A DNA stretch of 64,000 nt from positions 9,249,501-9,313,500 of the forward strand of contig NC_019673.1 in assembly GCF_000328705.1 (NCBI RefSeq), in the 5' to 3' direction. Position 1 is the first letter of the stretch; each line of letters opens with the position of its first letter. The notes under the pieces are model-generated. The model worked only from the letters and a program-made list of their open reading frames with translations. It was not told the DNA's origin and searched no databases. The position numbers and the translations under genes were made by a program. Positions 1 to 8,593 of this stretch are shown piece by piece. Origin of the DNA: Saccharothrix espanaensis DSM 44229. Its GTDB lineage: Bacteria; Actinomycetota; Actinomycetes; Mycobacteriales; Pseudonocardiaceae.

Positions 1-360
1 CGCGCGGTGGCCGCCCGCCACCCGGTCGCCATCGCCAGCTCCTCCCCGCCGGTGCTCATCACCTCGTTCCTCGCCGCGACCGGCCTGGCCGACGTCGTGC
101 CGGTGGCCGTCTCCAGCGAACAGGCGGGCGCGGGCAAACCCGCTCCGGACGTCTACCTGCTGGCGACCGCGGAACTCGGCGTCGAGGCGTCCCGCTGCGC
201 GGCCGTCGAGGACTCCACCAACGGGCTGCGCTCGGCCCTGGCCGCCGGGATGACCGTCTACGCCGTCCCGAACCCGCACTTCCCCCCGGACCCGGAGGTG
301 TTGGCGCAGGTCACCGTCCTGCACTCGATCACCGACCTGCCGGCGGCCCTGGCCGGCTGA
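1..360 (+). CDS. HAD-family phosphatase, C-terminal part (5' end outside window)
   Basis: The reading frame is open from base 1, so the gene starts to the left of the window; the GTG at 7 is only an internal codon. The visible 119 residues hold the back half of a haloacid-dehalogenase fold: a motif II-like serine in IASSSP, the motif III lysine in GKPAPDVY, and the motif IV acidic pair in VEDSTNGLRSA. This set is typical of the beta-phosphoglucomutase/sugar-phosphatase subgroup, which removes phosphate from small metabolites in the cytosol using a catalytic Asp that would lie upstream. The substrate cannot be told. The next gene starts 58 bp downstream on the same strand. Confidence 0.75.
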   Translation, partial: RAVAARHPVAIASSSPPVLITSFLAATGLADVVPVAVSSEQAGAGKPAPDVYLLATAELGVEASRCAAVEDSTNGLRSALAAGMTVYAVPNPHFPPDPEVLAQVTVLHSITDLPAALAG

Positions 361-418
361 CCCGCCCGCCCCCGTCTCGCACCCCGCTGCTCCACCCCCG
401 CGACCTAGCCTCACGGGC

Positions 419-1159
419 ATGGAGCAGCGAGTTGCGGTGGTCACCGGGGCGGCGCAGGGGATCGGGGAGCGGATCTGCGAGGTGTTGCGCGCGGACGGGT
501 ACGCCGTCGTCGGGTTCGACCTCCAGCAGACGCCCGGCGGTGTGGTCGGGGACGTGTCGTCGGAGGCGGACGTCGCCCGGCTGGCCGCGGGGCTGGAGCG
601 GGTCGACGTGGTGGTCAACAACGCCGGCATCGCCGGGATCCGGGCGTTCGAGGACACCTCGGTCGAGCAGTGGCAGCGGATGCTCGCGGTCAACCTGACC
701 GGGCCGTTCCTGGTCACCCGGGCGCTCGGCCGGACGATGCTGGCCCGCGGCTCGGGATCGGTGGTCAACATCGCGTCCGTCGCCGGCCTGCGCGGGGTCG
801 CCGACCGCGCCGCCTACAACACCACCAAGCACGGGCTGATCGGGTTGACCCGCACGCTCGCCGTCGAGTGGGGCGCGCGCGGGGTGCGGGTCAACGCCGT
901 GTGCCCCGGCTGGGTGAAGACCGGGATGGACGTCGAGTCGCAGGCCGGCGGGCACTACGCCGACGCCGACATCACCGACCACGTGCCGCTCGGCCGGTTC
1001 GCCCACCCCGACGACATCGCGCAGGCCGTGGCCTTCCTCGCCGACCCCGCCAAGAGCGGGTTCGTCAACGGGGTCGCGCTGCCCGTGGACGGCGGGTGGA
1101 CCGCCGACGGGTCGTGGCAGTCCCTGCGCCTGTCCAAGCGCCAGGAGCCGCAGACCTGA
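419..1159 (+). CDS. SDR-family NAD(P)-dependent oxidoreductase
   Basis: A classical 246-residue short-chain dehydrogenase. The cofactor loop TGAAQGIG is at residues 9-16, NNAG at 67-70, the catalytic serine at about 120, and the Tyr133-x3-Lys137 pair in YNTTK. These are the full catalytic set, so the enzyme should be active as a soluble NAD(P)-linked alcohol or ketone oxidoreductase. FDLQQ after the second strand, with an acidic residue where NAD enzymes have one, suggests NAD preference; this is inference. It may be co-transcribed with the HAD gene upstream (58-bp gap). Substrate unknown. The ATG start gives the normal family length. Confidence 0.85.
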   Translation: MEQRVAVVTGAAQGIGERICEVLRADGYAVVGFDLQQTPGGVVGDVSSEADVARLAAGLERVDVVVNNAGIAGIRAFEDTSVEQWQRMLAVNLTGPFLVTRALGRTMLARGSGSVVNIASVAGLRGVADRAAYNTTKHGLIGLTRTLAVEWGARGVRVNAVCPGWVKTGMDVESQAGGHYADADITDHVPLGRFAHPDDIAQAVAFLADPAKSGFVNGVALPVDGGWTADGSWQSLRLSKRQEPQT

Positions 1160-1188
1160 CGCACCGGGCGGCTGGCTCGGGCCTCACC

Positions 1189-1258
1189 AGGGCATTCCGG
1201 CCAGGGCGTTCCGTCCCGGGCGTTCTCTTCGGGACGTTCTGTTCAGGCGTTCAGGGCG
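1189..1258. repeat. Degenerate 14-bp tandem repeat
   Basis: Four full units and a partial fifth follow one another at 14-bp spacing, starting at 1189, 1203, 1217, 1231 and 1245. Typical units are AGGGCATTCCGGCC and AGGGCGTTCCGTCC. The array lies just beyond the SDR gene and overlaps the 3' end of the small gene on the minus strand. No function is evident. Confidence 0.6.
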
Positions 1259-1467
1259 TGCACACGGTGTACAACTGCGCGGACACCTGCGTCGCGGCCT
1301 CGGCGCACGCGCGGTACCTGTCGCTCTCCGAGCGCGCGGGATCGGTCGTGGTCTCCAGCGCACAGCCTGGTCGGGTCGGTCGGGCTCGCCGGCAGGCACG
1401 TCGGACCAGCCTGCCCGGTGGGCACCAGAGCTCCTGCCGCCAGCACGGCGACGAACAGCAAGGTCAT
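1251..1467 (-). pseudogene. Small secreted Cys-containing protein, apparently frameshifted
   Basis: An ATG at 1467 opens a signal-peptide-like start (MTLLFVAVLAAGALVPTGQA) followed by a Cys/Pro-rich stretch ending near PTRLC. In that frame the rest becomes arginine-rich and unlike protein. Moving one base at about 1355-1365 restores a natural-looking tail, ETTTDPARSESDRYRACAEA, which continues to YTVCTP and a TGA at 1251-1253, with third positions almost all G or C. The span is 217 nt, one base more than 72 codons. The gene is therefore read as about 71 residues with a single-base shift, which may be real decay or a sequencing error. It follows the ino1 terminator hairpin. Function unknown. 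Confidence 0.5.
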
Positions 1468-1474
1468 GACGAAA

Positions 1475-1514
1475 CCCCCTCGGTTCGCAGGCCAGGGCCG
1501 TCGAACCGAGGGGG
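1475..1514 (-). terminator. Intrinsic-type terminator of ino1
   Basis: A perfect 13-bp stem (CCCCCTCGGTTCG at 1475-1487 with CGAACCGAGGGGG at 1502-1514) and a 14-nt loop begin 19 bp beyond the ino1 stop codon. There is no U-tract, as is common in actinobacteria. Confidence 0.8.
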
Positions 1515-1533
1515 TGAGCACCCGAACGAGGGG

Positions 1534-2625
1534 TCAGCGCTCCACGTCGCCGCGGATGAACGCCTCGACCGCCTCGTGCGCCGCCGAGTCCGAGTACTGC
1601 ACCGGCGGGGACTTCATGAAGTACGAGGACGCCGACAGGATCGGGCCGCCGATGCCCCGGTCGAGGGCGATCTTCGCCGCGCGCACCGCGTCGATGATGA
1701 TGCCCGCGGAGTTCGGGGAGTCCCAGACCTCCAGCTTGTACTCCAGGTTCAGCGGCACGTCGCCGAACGCCCGGCCCTCCAGCCGCACGTAGGCCCACTT
1801 GCGGTCGTCCAACCAGGCCACGTAGTCCGACGGCCCGATGTGCACGTTGCGCTTGCCCAGCTCGCGGTCCACCTGCGAGGTGACGGCCTGGGTCTTGGAG
1901 ACCTTCTTGGACTCCAGGCGCTCCAGTTCCTTCATGTTCAGGAAGTCCATGTTGCCGCCCACGTTGAGCTGCATGGTGCGGTCGAGCTGGACGCCCCGGT
2001 CCTCGAACAGCTTGGCCAGCACGCGGTGCGTGATGGTCGCGCCGACCTGGGACTTGATGTCGTCGCCGACGATCGGGACGCCGGCCTCCTCGAACTTGCG
2101 GGCCCACTCGGGGTCGGAGGCGATGAACACCGGCAGCGCGTTCACGAACGCCACCCGCGCGTCGATCGCCGCCTGCGCGTAGTAGCGGTCGGCCTCCTCC
2201 GAGCCGACCGGCAGGTACGAGACCAGCACGTCGACCTCGGCGTCGCGCAGCGCCTGCGCCACGTCCACCGGCTGCTCGTCGGACTCCTCGATGGTCTCCC
2301 GGTAGAACCGGCCGAGCCCGTCGAAGGTGTGCCCGCGCTGCACGGTGACGCCCAGCGGCGGCACGTCGGCGATCTTGATCGTGTTGTTCTCGCTGGCGCC
2401 GATCGCCTCGGACAGGTCGGTGCCGACCTTCTTGGCGTCCACGTCGAACGCGGCCACGAACTCCACGTCGCGGACGTGGTAGGGGCCGAACTCGACGTGC
2501 ATCAGACCGGGGACCCGCGTGCCCGGCTCGGCATCGCGGTAGTAGTGGACACCCTGCACCAGCGACGCCGCGCAGTTGCCGACCCCGACAATGGCCACTC
2601 GAACGGTGCGGCGGTTGTCGCCCAT
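1534..2625 (-). CDS. ino1: Inositol-3-phosphate synthase (myo-inositol-1-phosphate synthase)
   Basis: Converts glucose 6-phosphate to 1L-myo-inositol 1-phosphate with NAD, the first step towards phosphatidylinositol, PIMs and mycothiol. The 363-residue product has the N-terminal NAD-binding loop VAIVGVGNCAASLVQG, the conserved NALPVFIASD segment, the SQVGATITHR region and NVGGNMDFLNM, all typical of the actinobacterial Ino1 form. The ATG at 2625 is preferred to an upstream one at 2661 because GGAGGA lies at the right distance before it and the protein then begins MGDNRRTVRVAIVG as in relatives. It is 25 bp downstream of padR on the same strand, and a strong hairpin follows it, so padR-ino1 is a two-gene operon. 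Confidence 0.95.
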   Translation of the reverse strand: MGDNRRTVRVAIVGVGNCAASLVQGVHYYRDAEPGTRVPGLMHVEFGPYHVRDVEFVAAFDVDAKKVGTDLSEAIGASENNTIKIADVPPLGVTVQRGHTFDGLGRFYRETIEESDEQPVDVAQALRDAEVDVLVSYLPVGSEEADRYYAQAAIDARVAFVNALPVFIASDPEWARKFEEAGVPIVGDDIKSQVGATITHRVLAKLFEDRGVQLDRTMQLNVGGNMDFLNMKELERLESKKVSKTQAVTSQVDRELGKRNVHIGPSDYVAWLDDRKWAYVRLEGRAFGDVPLNLEYKLEVWDSPNSAGIIIDAVRAAKIALDRGIGGPILSASSYFMKSPPVQYSDSAAHEAVEAFIRGDVER

Positions 2626-2650
2626 GCCGAGTCCTCCTTCTTGTTCTACG

Positions 2651-3208
2651 TCAATGCCCATTGGGCTTTTCGTCCTGTTCGCGCTGTTCGGCCTGCTCGT
2701 GCGCGATCAGCTCGTTGAGCCACCGCACTTCGCGCTCGGTGCTGTCCAACCCCATGCGGTGCAGTTCGCGCGTGTAGCGGTCGATCCGCTCGCTCGCGCC
2801 CGCTAACGCCGTGCGCAGGCCCTCCCGCCGCTCCTCGACCCGCCGCCGGCGGCCTTCGAGGATCCGCATCCTTATTTCGGCGGGCGTGCGGGAGAAGAAG
2901 GCCAGGTGGACGCCGAAGGAGTCGTCGTCCCACGTCTGCGGGCCCGCGTTGGCGAGCAGGTCGGCGAACCGCTCCTTGCCCTCCGCGGTGAGCTGGTAGA
3001 CCTTGCGCGCGCGGCGGCCCCAGGACCGGACCTCCTCCGGCGCCTCCTCGACGATCCACCCGTCGCGTTGCAGCCTGCGCAGCGTGGGGTACAGCGTCCC
3101 GTAGGAGAACGCCCGGAACGCTCCCAACAGCTCGTGCAAACGCTTGCGCAGCTCGTAGCCGTGCATGGGCGCCTCATGCAGCAGTCCGAGGATGGCGAAC
3201 TCCAGCAA
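2651..3208 (-). CDS. PadR-family transcriptional regulator
   Basis: A 185-residue PadR protein. The N-terminal winged helix begins LLEFAILGLLHEAPMHGYEL and continues through SYGTLYPTLRRLQRDGW and the wing KVYQLTAEGKERF; the C-terminal half is helical and probably dimerises. The start is taken as TTG at 3208: AGGAGG precedes it at six bases and the family always starts near LLEFAILG. Extending to 3298 would add residues not seen in the family. It directly precedes ino1, the same pairing as Rv0047c/ino1 in Mycobacterium, so it probably controls inositol synthesis and itself. A palindrome at 3251-3263 is the likely operator. Confidence 0.88.
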   Translation of the reverse strand: MLEFAILGLLHEAPMHGYELRKRLHELLGAFRAFSYGTLYPTLRRLQRDGWIVEEAPEEVRSWGRRARKVYQLTAEGKERFADLLANAGPQTWDDDSFGVHLAFFSRTPAEIRMRILEGRRRRVEERREGLRTALAGASERIDRYTRELHRMGLDSTEREVRWLNELIAHEQAEQREQDEKPNGH

Positions 3209-3250
3209 GCGACACCTCCTCGCACCTAGCGCCGATGGGTGCGGCCAGTA

Positions 3251-3263
3251 TATCGGCTCGATA
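3251..3263. promoter_or_regulatory. Inverted repeat upstream of padR-ino1, candidate PadR operator
   Basis: TATCG-GCT-CGATA is a 5-3-5 inverted repeat within a wider imperfect ATGTATCG/CGATATAC pair on the minus strand, 43 bp before the padR TTG. PadR proteins usually bind ATGT/ACAT-type dyads. The AT-rich stretch also stands out in this GC-rich DNA. Confidence 0.45.
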
Positions 3264-3373
3264 CATCCGCCCACGACTTGAGAAGTGACGTGCCGCACCA
3301 GGTCACACCGTGATCACGGCCACTGCCCTGAACGGCTCAACGAAGGGGTTGGGCCGCCACGTACTCTGGTCCC

Positions 3374-3778
3374 GTGCTGACCCAACGTCAGGTCGTGGAC
3401 TACGCGCTACAGCGCCGTGCGCTGCTGGCGGAGGTCTACGCGGGCCGGACGGGCACGATGGAGGTCTGCGACGCGAGCCCGTACCTGTTGCGAGCAGCGA
3501 AGTTCCACGGCCGGCCGAGCGACGTGACCTGCCCGGTGTGCCGCAAGGAGCCGCTGACCCTCGTGTCGTGGGTGTACGGCGACGAGCTCAAGCACGCGGC
3601 CGGGTCCGCGCGCACCGTCGAGGAGCTCACCCGCATGGCGAACCTCTTCGAGGAGTTCACCGTGTACGTGGTGGAAGTTTGCCGCACGTGTAGTTGGAAC
3701 CACCTGGTGCAGTCATACGTCCTGGGAACACGTGGCCTGAACTCTGGAAAGCCACGGAGGAGGACCGCGGCGGAGTGA
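3374..3778 (+). CDS. DUF5318 family zinc-ribbon-like protein
   Basis: A 134-residue cytosolic protein of the actinobacterial DUF5318 family (the Rv0049 position beside ponA1). Two CxxC pairs are visible, CPVC near residue 54 and CRTC near 103, with a further Cys near residue 32, so a structural zinc site is likely. The body is mixed alpha/beta and the C-terminus is basic (GKPRRRTAAE). The start is GTG at 3374; a TACTCT hexamer seven bases before it suggests a leaderless transcript, not a Shine-Dalgarno start. Function unknown; its constant place between ino1/padR and the penicillin-binding protein suggests a link with cell-envelope growth. Confidence 0.8.
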   Translation: MLTQRQVVDYALQRRALLAEVYAGRTGTMEVCDASPYLLRAAKFHGRPSDVTCPVCRKEPLTLVSWVYGDELKHAAGSARTVEELTRMANLFEEFTVYVVEVCRTCSWNHLVQSYVLGTRGLNSGKPRRRTAAE

Positions 3779-3869
3779 ACGACCTCCGACCACGGGCGTC
3801 GCTCACCCGAGCGACGGCGTACGACCACCGAACCGCGTGCGACGGCACGCCGGTCTGGGAGGCTTTTTC

Positions 3870-6854
3870 GTGAACGACCAGCATGACGACAGGCACCGTG
3901 GTGGAGAGCCGCAGTGGCCGACCGGGGAGGACCCGGACGGCGCGCAGCCCCCACGCCACGGCGCAGGAGATCAGCCGGAGCGTCCGAACACCCCACCAGG
4001 TGGTGTCGCGCGCCAGCCGGGCGGCCCTCGCCAGGGCACGCCCCCGGGCGGCTTCACCCGCCCGCCGGCCGGCGGCCCGCCGCCGGGTCGTCCGCCCCTG
4101 GGCACGCCTCCCGGCGGCTTCCCCCAAGGCGGTGGCACCCCTCCGGGTGGAATTCCCCAGGGTGGGATGCCCCCAGGTGGAATGCCCCCAGGTGGAATGC
4201 CCCTGGGTGGCCCCGGCACGCCCCCGGGCGGAGTCCCGCAGGGCGGTCGCCGACGCGCGCCCGAGCCAGGCCGCGGCCCGAACGGTCCCAACGCGCCCGG
4301 TCCCAACGCACCCGGTACGCCCCCCGGCGGCGCGCCCCGACCGGGCGTGCCCGGCGCGGCCAACGCCGACCCGAACGCCACCCGGCAGGTCCCGCGCGCG
4401 GCCCGGCCGAGCACGCCGCCCGGCGGCGTCCGCCGACCCGGCCCGAACGGCCCGGTGCCGCCCGGCCGCCCGCCCGCGGGCGGTCCGCCGCGCCGGCCCG
4501 GCGAGGAGCCGACCGACCTGCTGCCCCCGGTGCACCAGACCGTGGCGCGCGAACCCGAGCTGCTGACCCACCGCGAGGACGAGGTCGACCTCGAACCGTT
4601 CGACGACGAGTACGACTACGACGACGAGCCCTCTCCCGAGGAGGCGAAGGCGGTGCGCCGCAAGAAGATCTGGCGACGCGTGCGCCGCGTCACCTACGTC
4701 GGCCTGTTCCTGATGATCCTCGGCCCGATCGTCGCGTTCGGCGTCGCCTACCAGCTGGTCGACGTGCCGAACCCGGAAGAGCTCGCGTTCAAGCAGTCCA
4801 AGGTCGTCACGCTGCTCTACTCCGACGGCTCGGAGATGGCCAAGATCGCGCCCTCCGGGTCGAACCGGACCCTGATCAAGTACGAGGACCTGCCCGACGT
4901 CCTGAAGCAGGCGGTGTTCGCGGCCGAGGACCCGACGTTCGAGACGAACCCCGGCTTCGACTTCACCGCCATCGCCCGCGCGGTCTTCTACCAGGCCACC
5001 GGCCGGGACAGCGGTGGCTCGGGCCTGACCCAGCAGTACGTGAAGCAGGCCACCGAGGACGACCAGGGCACGCTGAGCCGCAAGTTCACCGAGGTCGTCA
5101 AGGCGTACAAGATGTCCGAGCAGCAGGACAAGAAGGACATCCTGACCGCCTACCTCAACACGATCTACCTGGGCCGCTCCGCGTACGGCGTGAAGGAGGC
5201 CGCGAAGGTCTACTTCGGCCGCGACGACCTCAAGGAACTGACCCAGCCGGAGGCCGCGCTGCTCGCGGGCATGATCCAGAGCCCCGGCCGGTCCGAGGAG
5301 CCCCCCTACGTCGCCGAGCGCTGGAACTACGTGATGGACCAGCTGGTCAAGGGCGGCTGGATCGACCAGGCGTACCGGTCCCAGCAGCAGCAGCCCCCGC
5401 TCCGGCCGCTGGCCGAGACGCAGGCGGGCGGCCTGGAGGGCCCCCGGCTGCTGATCCAGAACCAGGTCCTGGCCGAGCTCGACGACCTGAACTGGACGAT
5501 GAAGCGGGCGCACGAGTCGGGCGCGACGATCCACACCACGATCGACCCGAAGATGCAGGGCGCGGCCGAGGCCGCCATCGCGGAGGTCATGGCGGGCGAG
5601 CCCGACGGCCTGCGCCAGTCGCTGACCGCGATCGAGCCGAACTCGGGCGCGGTGAAGGCGTACTACGCCGGCAGTGACGGCAACGGCATCGACTACGCGC
5701 GCGGCACCATCCAGGAGGCCGGTTCGTCGTTCAAGCCGTTCGACCTGGTCGCCGCGCTGCACCGGGGCAAGGGGCTCGGCTCCACCTACGACGGGGTCTC
5801 GCCGAAGACCTTCCCCGGCGGCCCCGGGACGGCCGACGACATCGTCATCCGCAACGCCTCCGACACCGGCAACACCTGCGGCAAGCAGTGCAGCCTGCGC
5901 AAGGCGATGGAGATGTCGCTCAACACCGTGTTCTACGACCTGGTGGCCAACGACATCGGCCCGCAGGCCGTGGCCGACGCGGCGTGGGAGGCGGGTATCC
6001 CGAAGTCCGTGCCGCTTGAAGGCAAGGAGCAGAAGCTGCTGGTCGGCGAGGGCGACACCCCGCCCGGCACGGGTATCTCCATCGGTGGTGGCGAGGCGCA
6101 GGTCCGCCCGTTCGACATGGCGTCGGCCTACGGTTCGTTCGCCTCCGGCGGCACGTACCACAAGCCGTACTTCATCACGAAGATCACCTCGCCGAACGAC
6201 CAGATCCTGGCCCAGCACATCGACGAGTCGCGGGTCGCGTTCGGCGCCGACGCGGAGAAGAGCCGGGACATCGCGGACAACGTGACCGAGTCGCTCAAGC
6301 CGGTGCTGACCTACTCGAAGCTGCCCTGCGCGGGCGGTCGCGAGTGCGCGGGCAAGACCGGCACGCACGAGCTCCCCGGCAGCGTCAGCCAGAACTCGAA
6401 GGCGTGGATGGTCGGGTACACCCCGTCGCTGTCGGTCTCGGTCTGGATGGGCCGCAACCGGGGTGACGAGGCGCTCACCAACGCGGCGGGCAAGGCGATC
6501 TTCGGTGGCGGCCTGCCGGGTGAGATCTGGAAGAAGTTCATGGACCAGGCGCTCGCCGGCACGCCGCTGGAGAAGTTCCCCAAGGCCAAGCCGATGGGTC
6601 AGTACACCGAGGCGCCCAAGGCACCGCCGACGACGACCACCACGCCCAAGAACGACGACGACAACAAGACGACCACCCAGCAGCCGACGCAGCCGACGCG
6701 GCCGACGCAGGTCGAGCCGCCGCCGACGACGACCACGAGGCCCTGCGTCGGCCCCACCTGCACGACCAAGCCGACCCTCCCGACCAGCGACCCGAACTCC
6801 CCCGACCCGATCGGGAACGGCGGGCCACCGGCGACCCGGCGGTCCGGCGGGTAG
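3870..6854 (+). CDS. ponA: Bifunctional class A penicillin-binding protein (PonA type)
   Basis: Polymerises and cross-links peptidoglycan. The 994-residue product has a long Pro/Gly-rich cytosolic tail (to about 215), an acidic patch (EDEVDLEPFDDEYDYDDEP), a membrane anchor at about 274-297, a GT51 transglycosylase domain with catalytic Glu353 (AAEDPTF) and GGSGLTQQYVKQ, and a transpeptidase domain with SSFK (Ser619), SLN (683-685) and KTG (829-831). A Thr/Pro-rich tail with a CVGPTC pair ends the protein. The GTG at 3870 has GGGAGG seven bases upstream; the ATG at 3837 lacks a site. The place between DUF5318 and a GT87 gene matches ponA1 of Mycobacterium. A perfect hairpin terminator follows. 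Confidence 0.93.
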   Translation: MNDQHDDRHRGGEPQWPTGEDPDGAQPPRHGAGDQPERPNTPPGGVARQPGGPRQGTPPGGFTRPPAGGPPPGRPPLGTPPGGFPQGGGTPPGGIPQGGMPPGGMPPGGMPLGGPGTPPGGVPQGGRRRAPEPGRGPNGPNAPGPNAPGTPPGGAPRPGVPGAANADPNATRQVPRAARPSTPPGGVRRPGPNGPVPPGRPPAGGPPRRPGEEPTDLLPPVHQTVAREPELLTHREDEVDLEPFDDEYDYDDEPSPEEAKAVRRKKIWRRVRRVTYVGLFLMILGPIVAFGVAYQLVDVPNPEELAFKQSKVVTLLYSDGSEMAKIAPSGSNRTLIKYEDLPDVLKQAVFAAEDPTFETNPGFDFTAIARAVFYQATGRDSGGSGLTQQYVKQATEDDQGTLSRKFTEVVKAYKMSEQQDKKDILTAYLNTIYLGRSAYGVKEAAKVYFGRDDLKELTQPEAALLAGMIQSPGRSEEPPYVAERWNYVMDQLVKGGWIDQAYRSQQQQPPLRPLAETQAGGLEGPRLLIQNQVLAELDDLNWTMKRAHESGATIHTTIDPKMQGAAEAAIAEVMAGEPDGLRQSLTAIEPNSGAVKAYYAGSDGNGIDYARGTIQEAGSSFKPFDLVAALHRGKGLGSTYDGVSPKTFPGGPGTADDIVIRNASDTGNTCGKQCSLRKAMEMSLNTVFYDLVANDIGPQAVADAAWEAGIPKSVPLEGKEQKLLVGEGDTPPGTGISIGGGEAQVRPFDMASAYGSFASGGTYHKPYFITKITSPNDQILAQHIDESRVAFGADAEKSRDIADNVTESLKPVLTYSKLPCAGGRECAGKTGTHELPGSVSQNSKAWMVGYTPSLSVSVWMGRNRGDEALTNAAGKAIFGGGLPGEIWKKFMDQALAGTPLEKFPKAKPMGQYTEAPKAPPTTTTTPKNDDDNKTTTQQPTQPTRPTQVEPPPTTTTRPCVGPTCTTKPTLPTSDPNSPDPIGNGGPPATRRSGG
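4155..4214. repeat. 15-bp tandem repeat coding for PGGMP units in the PBP tail
   Basis: Four consecutive 15-bp units (for example CCCCCAGGTGGAATG at 4170 and again at 4185) encode repeated PGGMP pentapeptides in the cytosolic N-tail of the penicillin-binding protein. Looser TPPGG motifs recur from residue about 40 to 195. The array probably varies in copy number by slippage. Confidence 0.75.
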
Positions 6855-6863
6855 CAGTTCGTC

Positions 6864-6904
6864 GACGACGGCGGGGCGCGCACCACGCGCGCCCCGCCGT
6901 CGTC
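6864..6904 (+). terminator. Strong hairpin terminator after the PBP gene
   Basis: A perfect 18-bp stem (6864-6881 with 6887-6904) and a 5-nt ACCAC loop start 10 bp after the stop codon, with a short TTC run after the stem. Confidence 0.85.
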
Positions 6905-7036
6905 GTCTTCGCGGGAGCCGACCGGACGCCGGCGGACCGGCCCGACCAGGGCGTGGTTGGGAAAACCCGGTCCGGCTTCGGTCCGGGCGGCCCTACTTCA
7001 CCACGACTTCGGACCGCTGCCCGTAGCATCCGGCAC

Positions 7037-8593
7037 GTGGCCAGCCCTTCACAGCACACACCGGCGAGCGCCGACGACACCGACTCGCTCGGCCCGGACG
7101 AGCGGGTGTACCCCACGTGGACCGAACCGCTGGCGAAGGCGGCCTCCAGACCGTTCGGCGGACCGGTCGGCCGGCACGCCTCGGTGGGCAGGCAGTGGTT
7201 CTGGACGCCGCTGCGCGTGGTGCTGCTGCTGGCCGTCGTGACGCTGTCGTTCGCGTGGATCGCGAAGTCGCCGTGCGTGCAGCAGTACACCGACCAGAAC
7301 GGCGTCGCGCAGCTGGACTGGCGCGGCAGCAGGCAGTTCACCGCGATGTGCTACTCCGACACCGTGCCGCTCTACACCGCGGAGCGGCTCGACCAGCCGG
7401 GCATGTTCCCCTACCGGACGTCCTGGGTGGACGACGAGGGCAAGCCGACCGAGCACGTCCGGTACATGGAGTACCCGGTGCTGACCGGCGTCTTCCAGTG
7501 GCTCAACGCGAAGATGGCGCAGGGCTGGACGGTCATCGCGCAGAGCGGCTGGCTGCCCAACCCGATGACGGTGATCGTCTACTTCAACATCACCGCGCTG
7601 TGGCTGGCGCTGGCGTGGCTGGTGACCGCGTGGGCGGTTGCGCGGTTGGCCCGGCGGCGGGTGTGGGACGCGGCGATCGTCGCGGTGTCGCCGTTGGTGG
7701 TGGTGCACGCGTTCACCAACTTCGACACGCTGGCCACGGCGTTCGCGACGGCGGGGATGCTGGCATGGGCGCGCAAGCGGCCGGTGCTGGCGGGCGTGCT
7801 GCTCGGGTTGGGCGGTGCGGCGAAGCTGTACCCGCTGTTCCTGCTCGGGCCGTTGCTGCTGCTGTGCTGGCGCACCGGGAAGCTGAAGGCCGGCCTGTCC
7901 ACCCTGATCGCCACGCTGGCGACCTGGGCGGCGGTGAACGCGCCGATCGCGCTGCTCTACCCAGCGGGCTGGCGGGAGTTCTTCCGGCTCAACACCGAGC
8001 GCGGCGTGGACCCGGACTCGCTGTACAACGTGGTCGCGCAGTGGACGAACTGGCCGGGCTTCGACCCGGGCCTGGCGCACGGGCAGGCGCCGGAGGTGCT
8101 GAACACGGTCAGCGCGGTGCTGTTCCTGTTGTGCTGCTTGGCGATCGGGTACGTGACGCTGTCCGCGCCGACCCGGCCGCGGCTGGCGCAGCTGGCGTTC
8201 CTGGTGGTGGCGGCGTTCCTGCTGACCAACAAGGTGTGGAGCCCGCAGTACTCGCTGTGGCTGGTGCCGCTGGCGGTGCTGGCGCTGCCGCGCTGGCGGC
8301 TGCTGCTGGCGTGGATGGCGGTGGACGCGCTGGTCTGGGCCCCCCGGATGTACTTCTACCTGGGCACCGACAACAAGGGGCTGCCGATCGACTGGTTCCT
8401 GGGCGCGGTGGTGCTCCGGGACGTCGCGGTGGTCGCGCTGTGCGTGATCATCCTGAAGGAGATCTACCGACCGGCGCGCGACCTGGTCCGCCGGGCCGGC
8501 GACGACGACCCGTGCGGCGGCTTCCTGGACGGCGCGCCGGACGTCCGGGTGCTGCGGTTCGGCCGGCGCGCGGACCCGGTCCCGGTGGCCTGA
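7037..8593 (+). CDS. GT87 family polyprenyl-phosphate-mannose-type glycosyltransferase, integral membrane
   Basis: A 518-residue membrane protein of the GT-C fold (DUF2029/GT87), the class of polyprenol-phosphate mannose-dependent mannosyltransferases that build lipoglycans outside the membrane. After a soluble N-tail there are about ten hydrophobic segments, the first at about residues 55-75. The acidic MEYPVLTGVFQW segment and the AKLYPLFLL and VWSPQYSLWLVPL motifs are conserved in the family. The GTG at 7037 is chosen: TAGCAT eight bases upstream makes a leaderless start, and upstream codons look non-coding. Its place after the PBP corresponds to Rv0051. The sugar acceptor cannot be predicted. 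A second GT87 gene lies at 18362-19765. Confidence 0.85.
   Translation: MASPSQHTPASADDTDSLGPDERVYPTWTEPLAKAASRPFGGPVGRHASVGRQWFWTPLRVVLLLAVVTLSFAWIAKSPCVQQYTDQNGVAQLDWRGSRQFTAMCYSDTVPLYTAERLDQPGMFPYRTSWVDDEGKPTEHVRYMEYPVLTGVFQWLNAKMAQGWTVIAQSGWLPNPMTVIVYFNITALWLALAWLVTAWAVARLARRRVWDAAIVAVSPLVVVHAFTNFDTLATAFATAGMLAWARKRPVLAGVLLGLGGAAKLYPLFLLGPLLLLCWRTGKLKAGLSTLIATLATWAAVNAPIALLYPAGWREFFRLNTERGVDPDSLYNVVAQWTNWPGFDPGLAHGQAPEVLNTVSAVLFLLCCLAIGYVTLSAPTRPRLAQLAFLVVAAFLLTNKVWSPQYSLWLVPLAVLALPRWRLLLAWMAVDALVWAPRMYFYLGTDNKGLPIDWFLGAVVLRDVAVVALCVIILKEIYRPARDLVRRAGDDDPCGGFLDGAPDVRVLRFGRRADPVPVA

Noticed and set aside
3657..6368. Long minus-strand frame opposite the PBP gene
   Set aside because: High-GC DNA gives long open antisense frames; the plus strand has all PBP motifs and the minus frame has none.
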